DNA of 64,000 nt from Stutzerimonas stutzeri (GTDB taxonomy: Bacteria; Pseudomonadota; Gammaproteobacteria; Pseudomonadales; Pseudomonadaceae). Below the pieces are notes generated by a model that ran no database searches, was not told where the DNA came from, and worked only from the letters and a program-made list of their open reading frames with translations. The stretch's first letter is position 1, and each line of letters begins with the position of its first letter. The DNA lies in contig NZ_CP007441.1 in NCBI RefSeq assembly GCF_000590475.1, positions 4,595,032-4,659,031 of the forward strand, in the 5' to 3' direction. A program made the translations under genes and the position numbers. Positions 43,359-51,657 of this stretch are shown here, in pieces.

Positions 43359-43474
43359 TTCGCTCACTCCACATTTCTTGTTGGATTTATGGTGTCGGGC
43401 CACGCAAGCCCAGACGTGGTCAGAGGCGGCAACCGTGCGCCACCGCTCCTACAGCGGGTGATTCCAATCTTTAC

Positions 43475-44626
43475 TCAGCGGTTGTTTCCGAGTGTCATCC
43501 AGGACTGGTCGTCAGCCGCGATCGAGTAGCGCGCAACGGCTTGCTCATCGAAGTTGAAGCCGAGCCCAGGGGTCTGGTGCAGCTTGATATAGCCATCCTC
43601 CTGCTGAAGCTGCTGGTCGATCAGACGACGGAAGTTGAGCACCTGGTCGTCCCAGAAGAACTCCACGTAGCGTGCGTTAGGGGTCGCCGCCACCAGCGGC
43701 GCATGCACGTCGTGGAACCAGTGCGGGTACATCGGCACACCGTAACCGGCGGCCATCGCGGCGATGCGACGCCATTCGGTAATACCTCCGCAGACCACCG
43801 CGTCGGTCTGCAGGATGGCCGCGCCGCCCTTGTCGAGCAGCTCCTTGTGGCGCCAACGGCCTACCTCCACCTCGCCGGTGGCGATGGGAATCGACGTGGC
43901 ACGTGCCAGCCGTGCGTGGCTGTCGATGTCGTCGACCAGAAACGGCTCCTCGACGAAGGCCGGGTTGTAGCGCTCGAAACGGCGCACGTACTGCAGCGCC
44001 TCGGTGACATCGCTCCAGCCATTGTTGACGTCCAGCATCAGCTCGACGTCGGGGCCGATGGCTTCGCGTGCCGCCGCCACCCGCGCCTCTTCTTCCTTGG
44101 GCGACAGACGACCGGTTTTCATCTTCACCGCTTTGAAGCCTAGCGATACGTAGTGCGCCATCTCTTCGCCGAGCAATGCGGGGGTCTTGCCGTCGAGGTA
44201 ATAGCCGCCGCTGGCGTAGGCCGGTACACGATCGGCACTGGCCGCACCGAGGTAGCGGTGCAACGGCAGGCCGGCGCTGCGTGCATTCAGGTCCCAGAGA
44301 GCCGTGTCGAGAATACTGATGGCGCGCATGACCACACCGGCGCGGCCCTGCAGCAGAGCCTCCTGGTACATCTCGCGCCACAGCGCCTCGACGTCCAGCG
44401 AGTCACGACCCAGCAACACGGGGGCGAGCAGTTTTTCCACCGCGATCGGCAGCAGCTCACCGCCGGCACTGCCGACGTAGCAGAAACCGATACCGGTTAC
44501 GCCGTCTTCAGAGGTCACCTTGACCAGGCCATAGTCCCGGGCATGGACCGTACGGTTGGAGAACGAAGTGACTCGGTCCAGCGGCACGCGGGCTGCGCAA
44601 ACAGAGATGGAGCGGATTATTGCCAT
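43475..44626 (-). CDS. Enolase-superfamily (mandelate racemase/muconate lactonizing type) acid-sugar dehydratase
   Basis: The 383-residue protein has the two-domain enolase-superfamily pattern. The barrel carries Lys168-x-Lys170 (KAVKMKTG), metal ligands Asp199 (LMLDVNNGW), Glu226 (AFVEEPF) and Glu252 (ATGEVEV), and histidines in PHWFHDVHAP (302-308). This fits dehydration of an aldonate or aldarate. It is the first gene of the leftward operon, behind the three LacI operators. Galactarate, arabinonate, rhamnonate or similar acids are all possible substrates; the sequence does not decide. Confidence 0.85.
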   Translation of the reverse strand: MAIIRSISVCAARVPLDRVTSFSNRTVHARDYGLVKVTSEDGVTGIGFCYVGSAGGELLPIAVEKLLAPVLLGRDSLDVEALWREMYQEALLQGRAGVVMRAISILDTALWDLNARSAGLPLHRYLGAASADRVPAYASGGYYLDGKTPALLGEEMAHYVSLGFKAVKMKTGRLSPKEEEARVAAAREAIGPDVELMLDVNNGWSDVTEALQYVRRFERYNPAFVEEPFLVDDIDSHARLARATSIPIATGEVEVGRWRHKELLDKGGAAILQTDAVVCGGITEWRRIAAMAAGYGVPMYPHWFHDVHAPLVAATPNARYVEFFWDDQVLNFRRLIDQQLQQEDGYIKLHQTPGLGFNFDEQAVARYSIAADDQSWMTLGNNR

Positions 44627-44649
44627 TGTTTTTCCTCATCTCGAAGCGA

Positions 44650-44663
44650 TGTAAGCGCTTTCA
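44650..44663. promoter_or_regulatory. LacI-family operator O1
   Basis: TGTAAGCGCTTTCA is a near-palindrome with the central CG of LacI-family operators. It is 24 bases upstream of the dehydratase start, where bound repressor would block the leftward promoter. It matches O2 and O3 (consensus TGTAA-N-CGNTTACA) except at one or two positions. Confidence 0.75.
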
Positions 44664-44727
44664 TTCCCTGTCTCGAAATTCCTGAAAACACAGTATCAGG
44701 AGTCGATTAAGGGAGTTAGAGCAGCTA

Positions 44728-44741
44728 TGTAATCGCTTACA
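44728..44741. promoter_or_regulatory. LacI-family operator O2
   Basis: TGTAATCGCTTACA is a nearly perfect palindrome (one mismatched pair in each half). It lies 78 bp from O1 and 31 bp from O3, centre to centre, i.e. about three helical turns from O3, so cooperative or looped binding is possible. Confidence 0.8.
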
Positions 44742-44758
44742 TTTCGAAAATAATGCGA

Positions 44759-44772
44759 TGTAAGCGTTTACA
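44759..44772. promoter_or_regulatory. LacI-family operator O3
   Basis: TGTAAGCGTTTACA, nearly a perfect palindrome, lies 65 bases upstream of the LacI-family gene. It probably gives autoregulation of that gene and, through it, control of the rightward enzymes. Confidence 0.8.
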
Positions 44773-44836
44773 AAAACTTAGTTTCGGTTTTTCCTAATGT
44801 CAAACGACATTTGCTAAACGGCAAAATCAGAAGGAC

Positions 44837-45889
44837 ATGGAAATGGATGACTCGGTATCTGACTTCTCACCACTGCTGTCGCGGGCCAGCTTGCAAGATG
44901 TCGCCCGATTGGCTGGTGTGTCGACGGCAACGGTATCGCGGGTCATCAACGGCAGCGCGACGGTCAGTGACGAGAAGCGCCACGCAGTGCAGCACGCCTG
45001 TGATGAGCTCGGCTATGTGCTGAACGCAGCAGCGCGGACCTTGGCTTCGAGGCGCAGCATGACCATCGGAGCCGTCGTCCCGACGCTCGCGACAGAAACG
45101 TTCTCTCGCCCGCTTGCGGCTTTTCAGCAGACGGTCCACGAAGCCGGCTACACCCTGCTCGTCGCCAGTTTCGGCTTCGACGCGCAGGTTGAGCTGAAGG
45201 AAGTGCAGACCATGCTGGAGCATGGCGTGGACGCGCTGATGGTGGTTGGCCGCACCCATGATCCGAAGATGTGGGACCTGATCAATCGCAAGCGGATTCC
45301 CTGCGTTCAGGCCTGGTCGCAGGACAGCGATCGCCCCAGCGTCGGCTTCGACAACGTCGTCGTAGCGCGGCAGATGGTCGAACATCTGCTCTCCCTGGGC
45401 CACCGCAAGTTCGGCATGATCGTCAACGAACGGTCGTTCAACGATCGTGTCGGTGACCGGATCGCAGGCACCCAGGCGCGCCTCGCCGAAGAGGGGTTGG
45501 ACCTGCCCGCTCAATGGCGTGTGGCGGCTGACCTTACGCTTGAAAGCGCGATCGTGGCCATGCAGCGTCTGCTGCGCGGCCCGACCCGCCCCACTGCCGT
45601 CATTTGTGCCAACGATCTGCTGGCGTTCGGCGCACTGTTGGCCGCCAAGAACCTGGGCGTTCGTGTGCCCGAAGACATTTCCGTCGTCGGTTTCAACGAC
45701 TTCGACTACGCCAAGTACATGTCTCCGCCGTTGACCACCATTCGCGTGGATCTTGCGCAGATAGGCGCTTTTGCCGGCGCCTATCTGCTCGAAGCCCTGG
45801 CGGGCAAGCGGCCCATGGGGCTGATCGAGACGACTACCGAGCTGGTAGTGCGGGGAAGCTCTGGCCCGGCTCCGACCGGGCTCGAATAA
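44837..45889 (+). CDS. LacI-family transcriptional regulator
   Basis: The 350-residue protein has the LacI helix-turn-helix at about 17-45 (SLQDVARLAGVSTATVSRVI), the hinge NAAARTLASRR, and a periplasmic-binding-protein-like domain (AVVPTLATETFSRPLAAFQQ, GFDNVVVARQMVEHLLSLGHRKFG, CANDLLAFGALLAAKNLGVRVPEDISVVGFND). The start at 44837 follows AAGGAC; another ATG two codons later is possible. It sits between divergent enzyme sets and next to three matching operators, so it should repress both until a sugar acid is present. Confidence 0.92.
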   Translation: MEMDDSVSDFSPLLSRASLQDVARLAGVSTATVSRVINGSATVSDEKRHAVQHACDELGYVLNAAARTLASRRSMTIGAVVPTLATETFSRPLAAFQQTVHEAGYTLLVASFGFDAQVELKEVQTMLEHGVDALMVVGRTHDPKMWDLINRKRIPCVQAWSQDSDRPSVGFDNVVVARQMVEHLLSLGHRKFGMIVNERSFNDRVGDRIAGTQARLAEEGLDLPAQWRVAADLTLESAIVAMQRLLRGPTRPTAVICANDLLAFGALLAAKNLGVRVPEDISVVGFNDFDYAKYMSPPLTTIRVDLAQIGAFAGAYLLEALAGKRPMGLIETTTELVVRGSSGPAPTGLE

Positions 45890-45959
45890 CCCACCTGCCG
45901 CACCATCACCCAGTGCCGAACGCTACGGCACCGTTCCAACCCATCGAGAGGAAACGCCC

Positions 45960-47714
45960 GTGACCGAAAATAATGACAACAAGGCCAACCATCCCGCACA
46001 AGGCATGCGCAAGGGTCTGACCAATTACGGCGATGCTGAATTCTCATTGTTTCTGCGCAAGGCCTTCATCAAGGGCGCCGGTTATTCCGACGATGCCCTG
46101 TCGCGGCCAATCGTCGGCATCACCAACACCGGTAGCGGTTTCAACCCCTGCCATGGCAATGCGCCGCAGCTGATCGAAGCGGTCAAGCGCGGCGTCATGC
46201 TGGCGGGTGGGTTGCCCGTGGATTTCCCGACCATCTCGATCCATGAAAGCTTCGCCCACCCCAACAGCATGTTTCTGCGCAACCTCATGTCCATGGACAC
46301 CGAGGAAATGATCCGCGCCCTCCCGATTGACGCAGTGGTACTGATCGGCGGCTGCGACAAAACCGTGCCGGCCCAGCTGATGGGCGCCGCCAGTGCCGGG
46401 GTGCCGGCCATCCAGCTGGTCAGCGGCTCGATGCTGACCGGCTCGCACCGAGGCGTGCGTGTCGGCGCCTGTACCGATTGCCGGCGCTTCTGGGGCATGT
46501 ACCGCGGCGATGAGATCGACCAGCAGGAAATCACCGAAGTAAACGACCAGCTGGTGGCCAGCGTCGGCACCTGCTCGGTCATGGGCACCGCCAGCACTAT
46601 GGCCTGCGTCACCGAGGCGCTGGGCATGATGCTGCCCGGCGGCGCCACGCCACCGGCGGTCACTGCTGACCGCATCCGCATCGCCGAGCGCACCGGCACG
46701 CAGGCGGTCGCGATGATTCAGGCGGGCATTACGCCGGACCGGATTCTCACCGAGAAAGCCTTCGAAAACGCACTGATGGTGCTGCTCGCCATCGGCGGAT
46801 CGACCAATGCCATCGTGCACCTGTCAGCAATTGCCGGCCGCTGTGGCATCCGTATCGACATGGACCAGGTCGATGCACTCGGCCGCAACATCCCGGTGCT
46901 GGTCAATCTCAAACCGTCCGGTACGCACTACATGGAAGATTTGCACAAGGCCGGCGGACTCGCGCCCGTGCTGCGTGAACTGCGGCCCTTCCTGCACCTT
47001 GACGCATTGACGGTCACCGGACGCACGCTGGGCGAAGAGCTCGATGACATCGCCGCGTTCCCGCAAGAAGTGGTGCGTCCACTGGATAATCCGATCTATC
47101 CACAGGGCGGCATTGCCTTTTTGCGTGGCAACCTGGCACCCGATGGGGCGATCATCAAGCAATCCGCTGCCAGCGCCGAGCTGATGGAGCATGAAGGCCG
47201 GGTGGTGGTATTCGATGGCCTGGAGGATCTGGCTCAGCGCATCGACGACCCAGACCTCGACGTGAATGCCGACGACATCCTGGTGCTGAAGAATATTGGC
47301 CCGAAAGGCGCGCCCGGCATGCCCGAAGCCGGTTACATCCCCATCCCGCGCAAGCTGGCGCGGGCCGGCGTGAAAGACATGGTGCGCATTTCTGACGGCC
47401 GTATGAGCGGCACGGCGGGCGGCACCATCATCCTGCACGTCACGCCCGAGGCGGCCGTTGGCGGGCCACTTGCACTGATCGAAAGCGGTGATCGCCTGCG
47501 CCTGAGCGTGGCCGAGCGCGCCCTGGACCTGCTGGTCAGCGACGAGGAGCTGACGCGCCGACGTGATGCCGCCAAACTCCCCGAACCGCGAGAAGGAGAC
47601 GGTCGCGGTTACCGTAAGCTGTTCCTCGAAACCGTGACACAGGCGGATAGCGGCTGCGATTTCGACTTCCTGCGCAGCCTGGACGAGGCGGGAAGCGTGC
47701 CGCAACGCAAATGA
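45960..47714 (+). CDS. IlvD/Edd-family dehydratase (aldonate type)
   Basis: The 584-residue protein has the three cysteines that hold the [2Fe-2S] cluster in aldonate dehydratases: Cys64 (GFNPCHGN), Cys132 (IGGCDKT) and Cys205 (GTCSVMGT). It also has the C-terminal DGRMSGTAGG substrate motif. The FWGMYRGD and ACTDCRRFW segments are like L-arabinonate/D-xylonate dehydratases rather than IlvD. It starts with GTG at 45960 after GAGAGGAAA. It would dehydrate a C5 or C6 aldonate to a 2-keto-3-deoxy acid, in parallel with the enolase-type dehydratase on the other arm. Confidence 0.9.
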   Translation: MTENNDNKANHPAQGMRKGLTNYGDAEFSLFLRKAFIKGAGYSDDALSRPIVGITNTGSGFNPCHGNAPQLIEAVKRGVMLAGGLPVDFPTISIHESFAHPNSMFLRNLMSMDTEEMIRALPIDAVVLIGGCDKTVPAQLMGAASAGVPAIQLVSGSMLTGSHRGVRVGACTDCRRFWGMYRGDEIDQQEITEVNDQLVASVGTCSVMGTASTMACVTEALGMMLPGGATPPAVTADRIRIAERTGTQAVAMIQAGITPDRILTEKAFENALMVLLAIGGSTNAIVHLSAIAGRCGIRIDMDQVDALGRNIPVLVNLKPSGTHYMEDLHKAGGLAPVLRELRPFLHLDALTVTGRTLGEELDDIAAFPQEVVRPLDNPIYPQGGIAFLRGNLAPDGAIIKQSAASAELMEHEGRVVVFDGLEDLAQRIDDPDLDVNADDILVLKNIGPKGAPGMPEAGYIPIPRKLARAGVKDMVRISDGRMSGTAGGTIILHVTPEAAVGGPLALIESGDRLRLSVAERALDLLVSDEELTRRRDAAKLPEPREGDGRGYRKLFLETVTQADSGCDFDFLRSLDEAGSVPQRK

Positions 47715-47782
47715 ATGATTTCGTCGCGCCGTACCAGCGGTGCGGCGATAAACATCGGTAACAAGAACCCGGAGTCTGCAAC

Positions 47783-48484
47783 GTGAATTCGATTGACCAG
47801 AACGACTACCTCTTCACCCCGAGCATCCCCAGCCTCGCCATTGCGGATAGCGACCAGCGCTTCCCGGTGCGGCGCGTGTATTGCGTCGGCCGTAACTACG
47901 CCGAACACGCGCGTGAAATGGGCCACGACCCAGACCGCGAACCACCCTTCTTTTTCACCAAACACCCGGACAGCCTGCTGCCGGACGGCAGCGTATTCCC
48001 CTACCCGACAGGCACCGAAAGCGTTCATCACGAGATCGAGATGGTCGTGGCCATCGGCCGCGGCGGTGCCGACATTCCGGTCGAGCAGGCGCTCGAACAT
48101 GTCTACGGTTACGCCGTGGGGCTGGACATGACCCGCCGCGACCTGCAAGCCGAAGCGAAAAAGATGGGCCGCCCGTGGGCGGTCGCGAAAAGCTTCGATC
48201 ATGCGGCACCCTGCTCGGCGCTGGTGCCGGCTGAGAAAATCGGTCATCCGACCGAGGGTCGCATCTGGCTCGAGATCAATGGCGAAACCCGCCAGGAAGG
48301 CGACTTGGCAGAGCTGATCTGGAGCGTGCCGGAAGTGGTCGCCTACCTGTCGCGGCTGTTCGTGCTCGAGCCCGGCGACCTGATCATGACCGGCACCCCG
48401 GCGGGCGTCGGACCGGTGCAACGCGGCGAACATCTGAGCGGCGGCGTACAAGGCATCGGTACGCTGGACATCACGGTAGGCTAA
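47783..48484 (+). CDS. Fumarylacetoacetate hydrolase-family protein
   Basis: The 233-residue protein has the family's core: RVYCVGRNYAEHAREMGHD, PPFFFTKHPDSLLPDG, HHEIEMVVAIG (metal-binding Glu pair), YAVGLDMTRRDLQAEAKKMGRPW and DLIMTGTPAGVGPV. Relatives include fumarylpyruvate hydrolase, 2-hydroxyhepta-diene-dioate isomerase and the 2,4-diketo-3-deoxy-L-fuconate hydrolase of sugar-acid routes. The last role would fit this module. It is 68 bases after the dehydratase, with a GTG start at 47783. Confidence 0.87.
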   Translation: MNSIDQNDYLFTPSIPSLAIADSDQRFPVRRVYCVGRNYAEHAREMGHDPDREPPFFFTKHPDSLLPDGSVFPYPTGTESVHHEIEMVVAIGRGGADIPVEQALEHVYGYAVGLDMTRRDLQAEAKKMGRPWAVAKSFDHAAPCSALVPAEKIGHPTEGRIWLEINGETRQEGDLAELIWSVPEVVAYLSRLFVLEPGDLIMTGTPAGVGPVQRGEHLSGGVQGIGTLDITVG

Positions 48485-48604
48485 GCGTTGAGCCATACGT
48501 CATCACCGAACGGATGATCAGTCCCACCACGTAGCCGCAACGCTTCTGCAAGCGGCTGCCGGGTGGTAGGTTTCAATTCCTTCAGGTGATATCGAGAATC
48601 CGCG

Positions 48605-49768
48605 ATGCATTCGCTTTGCACATGCCGGGGGCGGTGGTTAGCCGTCGCGGTAGCGTTGGCGTTCAGTTGCACGACCGTGGCCGATACCGAACACGACCCC
48701 ATCGATGCAACCGTGGCAGACGCCGCCCAGACCCTGATGGCGCAGTACGCCATTCCGGGTCTGGCCATCGCGGTGACGGTGCAAGGCAAGCAGTACTTTT
48801 ATAACTACGGTGTAGCCTCGAACGCGACGCAGCAGGCCGTGACTCGCGAAACCCTGTTCGAGATCGGCTCGGTCAGCAAGACGCTGACGGCCACCCTGGC
48901 TGCCTATGCCGAAGCCCAGGGCAAGCTTTCACTCACCGACAGTCCCACTCGCTATCTGCCCACCCTGCAAGGCAGCAAGCTCGACCAGATCACCCTGATC
49001 GACTTGGCCACCCATACGGCCGGTGATTTCCCGTTGCAACTGCCCGACGATATCCGCAACGACCGGCAACTGACGAATTACTTCAGAGCCTGGCAGCCAC
49101 ACTACGCACCGGGCACACGGCATACCTACGCCAATCCCGGCATGGGTCTGTTGGGCATGGCGGCGGCCAGCAGCCTGGGACTTTCGTATGTCGACGCCTT
49201 GCAGACCCAGCTGCTACCGAAGCTCGGGATGCGCAACACCTTCATCGACGTGCCTTCAAGCGAGATGGCGCGCTATGCCCAGGGCTACAACAAGGATGGC
49301 GATCCGGTCAGGCTGAACCCCGCGCTGCTCGCTAACGAAGCCTACGGCGCGAAAACCACCAGCCAGGATCTGCTGCACTTCATCGAAGCGCAGCTCGGCG
49401 CTGTCGAAACGGACAGCTTGGTCAGACAGGCGATAAAGACGACCCGAACCGGCTATTACCAGGTCGGCGCCATGACTCAGGCGTTGGTATGGGAGCAGTA
49501 CGAGTACCCGGTAGCGTTGGACGATCTGTTGGTCGGCAATGGCAGCAAGATGGTGCTCGAAAGCCAGCCCGTGAAGCCAATCTCCCTGCCCCTGCAGCCG
49601 CAGACCGATGCCTGGGTCAACAAGACCGGCTCAACCAACGGATTCGGTGCCTACGTAGCCTTCATACCCGCCAGGCAGCTGGGCATCGTCATCCTGGCCA
49701 ACCGGTACTACCCGAACGAGGAGCGGGTGAAGCTCGCTTACCGCATCCTGGGCCAGCTGGCTCAATAG
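48605..49768 (+). CDS. ampC: Class C (AmpC-type) beta-lactamase
   Basis: The 387-residue precursor has a signal peptide (about residues 1-26) and the three class C motifs: Ser89-Val-Ser-Lys92 (IGSVSKT), Tyr175-Ala-Asn177 (TYANPGM) and Lys340-Thr-Gly (NKTGSTNGFGAYVAFIP). It hydrolyses cephalosporins and penicillins in the periplasm. No ampR lies within the window on either side, so classic AmpR induction is not encoded locally. The start at 48605 is 120 bases after the preceding gene; no terminator is seen between, but the functions are unrelated. Confidence 0.9.
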   Translation: MHSLCTCRGRWLAVAVALAFSCTTVADTEHDPIDATVADAAQTLMAQYAIPGLAIAVTVQGKQYFYNYGVASNATQQAVTRETLFEIGSVSKTLTATLAAYAEAQGKLSLTDSPTRYLPTLQGSKLDQITLIDLATHTAGDFPLQLPDDIRNDRQLTNYFRAWQPHYAPGTRHTYANPGMGLLGMAAASSLGLSYVDALQTQLLPKLGMRNTFIDVPSSEMARYAQGYNKDGDPVRLNPALLANEAYGAKTTSQDLLHFIEAQLGAVETDSLVRQAIKTTRTGYYQVGAMTQALVWEQYEYPVALDDLLVGNGSKMVLESQPVKPISLPLQPQTDAWVNKTGSTNGFGAYVAFIPARQLGIVILANRYYPNEERVKLAYRILGQLAQ

Positions 49769-50020
49769 CCAGTCATGGCCGGCCGCCCAGGGCCCCGCAG
49801 CTCAAGACTCGCCGCTTTGGTGGGCTGAAGCGGAGCGCCGCTCGACCCCACCCTGTGCAGCTTGCTTGCGTGGCTATCGTGCCGGCCGGCCCCTAGGTGC
49901 AGGTTTCCGCCCACTGGAGCCTGATCGGTCGCGGCTGCCTCGGTCTAGAAGATGGCCAAGGCGATCGGCTTTCGATCAGCGGTTCAGCGCAAGTAGCGGC
50001 ACCTGCTCAACCGAGCCCGG
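49769..50020. other. Non-coding region after ampC
   Basis: Nothing supportable is seen here. Long frames exist only because of G+C bias; none has a ribosome-binding site or a recognisable product. No U-rich terminator follows ampC. Confidence 0.4.
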
Positions 50021-50212
50021 CTACCGGTCCACCTCCGCGTCGGTCAAATCCTGGGCCGTCGAGGCGGCCGGCTCAACTCGGCCAAGTTCCGATTTCCCAG
50101 CATCAGGGTCGTCTGATCGAATTCCCAGAGCCATCAGCAGCGTCTCGGAGACCTCCCTGAAGGAATACCCATCGGCCCATATCTGCGTGTTGCTGTTCAG
50201 CCTGTTATCCAT
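50021..50212 (-). CDS. Small acidic hypothetical protein
   Basis: A 63-residue frame starts MDNRLNSNTQIWADGYSFRE, followed by VSETLLMALGI and an acidic tail ending TDAEVDR. The composition is protein-like and the frame has GAGGA 13 bases upstream of the ATG, rather far. It is alone in an otherwise empty stretch. I do not recognise a family, and it could be chance coding. Confidence 0.3.
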   Translation of the reverse strand: MDNRLNSNTQIWADGYSFREVSETLLMALGIRSDDPDAGKSELGRVEPAASTAQDLTDAEVDR

Positions 50213-50542
50213 TTCGTTCCATATCCTCGGCGGGAGCGTCCGTCCTGCCGACGTCGATTGTTGTGAGCGTTTGCCAAGCGGCAACACACAACCAGAGCAT
50301 CGAACGTGCCATCATGCTGGCAAACATTTTTATCTTTATATTCAACAACTTATAAATTTACTTGTTCACGAGCGTCATGCGACTTGCATGGAACACGTTG
50401 CACGCCCATGCGTTGTGCACGCAAGGTCACACCGGTCCGGTAGGCATCGCGCTTTGTTAAATCGCGCATCGTCCGCCTCCGACAATCGAGCCCGAAGCAG
50501 GTTGGCGTAGGCATAATCCACTCCCTTCTGGAGTGCCGGCCC
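50213..50542. other. Upstream region of the mdcR-like gene, with an AT-rich patch
   Basis: No gene is supported. Bases 50321-50370 are strikingly AT-rich for this DNA (runs such as ATTTTTATCTTTATATTC), the composition of a promoter or of foreign DNA. The mdcR-like promoter should lie between here and 50543. Confidence 0.4.
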
Positions 50543-51484
50543 ATGCAGATCGACGAAGAACTCACCCTGAAAAAGCTGGAAGTGTTTCTGGCCTTCATGC
50601 ACAGCGGAAATTTGAGCAAGGCAGCCGCCGACCTGAACACCAGCAACGTCAGCGTTCACCGTGCCATCCATTCATTGGAGAGTGCGCTGCGCTGCCCGCT
50701 ATTCAGGCGTGAGGGACGCAACCTCATCCCGATGGAAAGCGCCTTCGTGCTGGAGGAGCGAGCCCAGCATTTGATCAAGGACGTCGTCGAAACTGTCCGG
50801 CAGACGCGTGAGGCGGCCGGCTTCTCGGCGGAACGGTTCAAGCTCGGCGCGTTGTACTCATTGACCGTGAAGACGGTTCCGCAGCTGATCATGGGGCTCA
50901 AGCTGCGCCGCAGCGAGCTGAATATCGACCTGATCCTCGGCTCCAATGTCGACTTGCTCTACAAGCTGAAAAACATGGAGCTGGACGCCGTCCTGATCTC
51001 CCTCGACGACAGCCTCATCAATATCGACTGCGAGCAGTTGCTGCTGTTCGCCGATGACATCTTTCTGGCCGTACCCACCGATTCTCCCTTTGCCGAGCAA
51101 GCGGAGGTCGATCTGGGCGAGCTGCGAGATGCCACCTTCATTACCCTTACCCAGGGCTTCGCCACCCATCGCGACAGTGCTCGGGTATTTGAGCAGGCGG
51201 GCTTCAAGCCGAACGTGGGCATGCAAGTCAACGACATTTTCACCCTGCTCAGCATGGTCAGCTCCGGCGTCGGCTACGCCCTGCTTCCCGGGCGCGTCGC
51301 GGCGGTGTACGAAAACCGCATCCGGCTGATTCCCTTGCAAAGCAAATACCGCTTGCAACAGCAGATCGGCGTGGTGTTCCTGAAGGCCAAGGAGCGCGAC
51401 CCCAACCTGCTCGCGCTGGTTGCGGAATGCCGCATGTATCGGTCCAGATCGCCGGCTCTTCCGGAGCCTTCCAGCAATCATTAA
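50543..51484 (+). CDS. mdcR: LysR-family regulator of malonate use
   Basis: The 313-residue protein has the LysR helix-turn-helix at about 9-65 (LKKLEVFLAFMHSGNLSKAAADLNTSNVSVHRAIHSLE) and an effector domain with LILGSNVDLLYKLKNMELDAVLISLDD. The sequence looks like MdcR of Pseudomonas, the activator of malonate decarboxylase genes. It is followed on the same strand by TRAP genes and is 4 kb from the mdc operon it should control, instead of adjacent to it. Its stop overlaps a motif shared with the mdcA promoter region. Confidence 0.82.
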   Translation: MQIDEELTLKKLEVFLAFMHSGNLSKAAADLNTSNVSVHRAIHSLESALRCPLFRREGRNLIPMESAFVLEERAQHLIKDVVETVRQTREAAGFSAERFKLGALYSLTVKTVPQLIMGLKLRRSELNIDLILGSNVDLLYKLKNMELDAVLISLDDSLINIDCEQLLLFADDIFLAVPTDSPFAEQAEVDLGELRDATFITLTQGFATHRDSARVFEQAGFKPNVGMQVNDIFTLLSMVSSGVGYALLPGRVAAVYENRIRLIPLQSKYRLQQQIGVVFLKAKERDPNLLALVAECRMYRSRSPALPEPSSNH

Positions 51485-51497
51485 CTTAGTCGTAACG
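51481..51497. promoter_or_regulatory. Candidate MdcR site before the TRAP genes
   Basis: TTAACTTAGTCGTAACG agrees with the element at 61103-61119 (read on the minus strand, TTAACTTCAGCGTTACG) at 13 of 17 positions. The fixed outline is TTAACTT-N3-CGTWACG. Both precede genes of the malonate module in the same orientation relative to transcription. The element begins inside the regulator's stop codon. Confidence 0.55.
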
Positions 51498-51503
51498 ATG
51501 CTA

Positions 51504-51529
51504 GGGAGGTCTTAATTGATCCACCTCCC
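51504..51529. promoter_or_regulatory. Hairpin in the mdcR-TRAP gap
   Basis: GGGAGGT (51504-51510) and ACCTCCC (51523-51529) form a perfect 7-bp stem with a 12-base loop. There is no T-run after it, so it is not a standard terminator. It lies 7 bases past the shared MdcR-like element and could be a regulatory or mRNA-stability structure. Confidence 0.45.
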
Positions 51530-51657
51530 CGTGCACGCTAGCCTGCATTTCACCCAAGCAAGGAAGCTCGGATAACAAGAAGAAATTCCTGTGACGTAAT
51601 AAAAATAACTATGAGCCGCGTCGCGCGGTTCTGAAGTGTCAATCTAGGAGAATTCCA

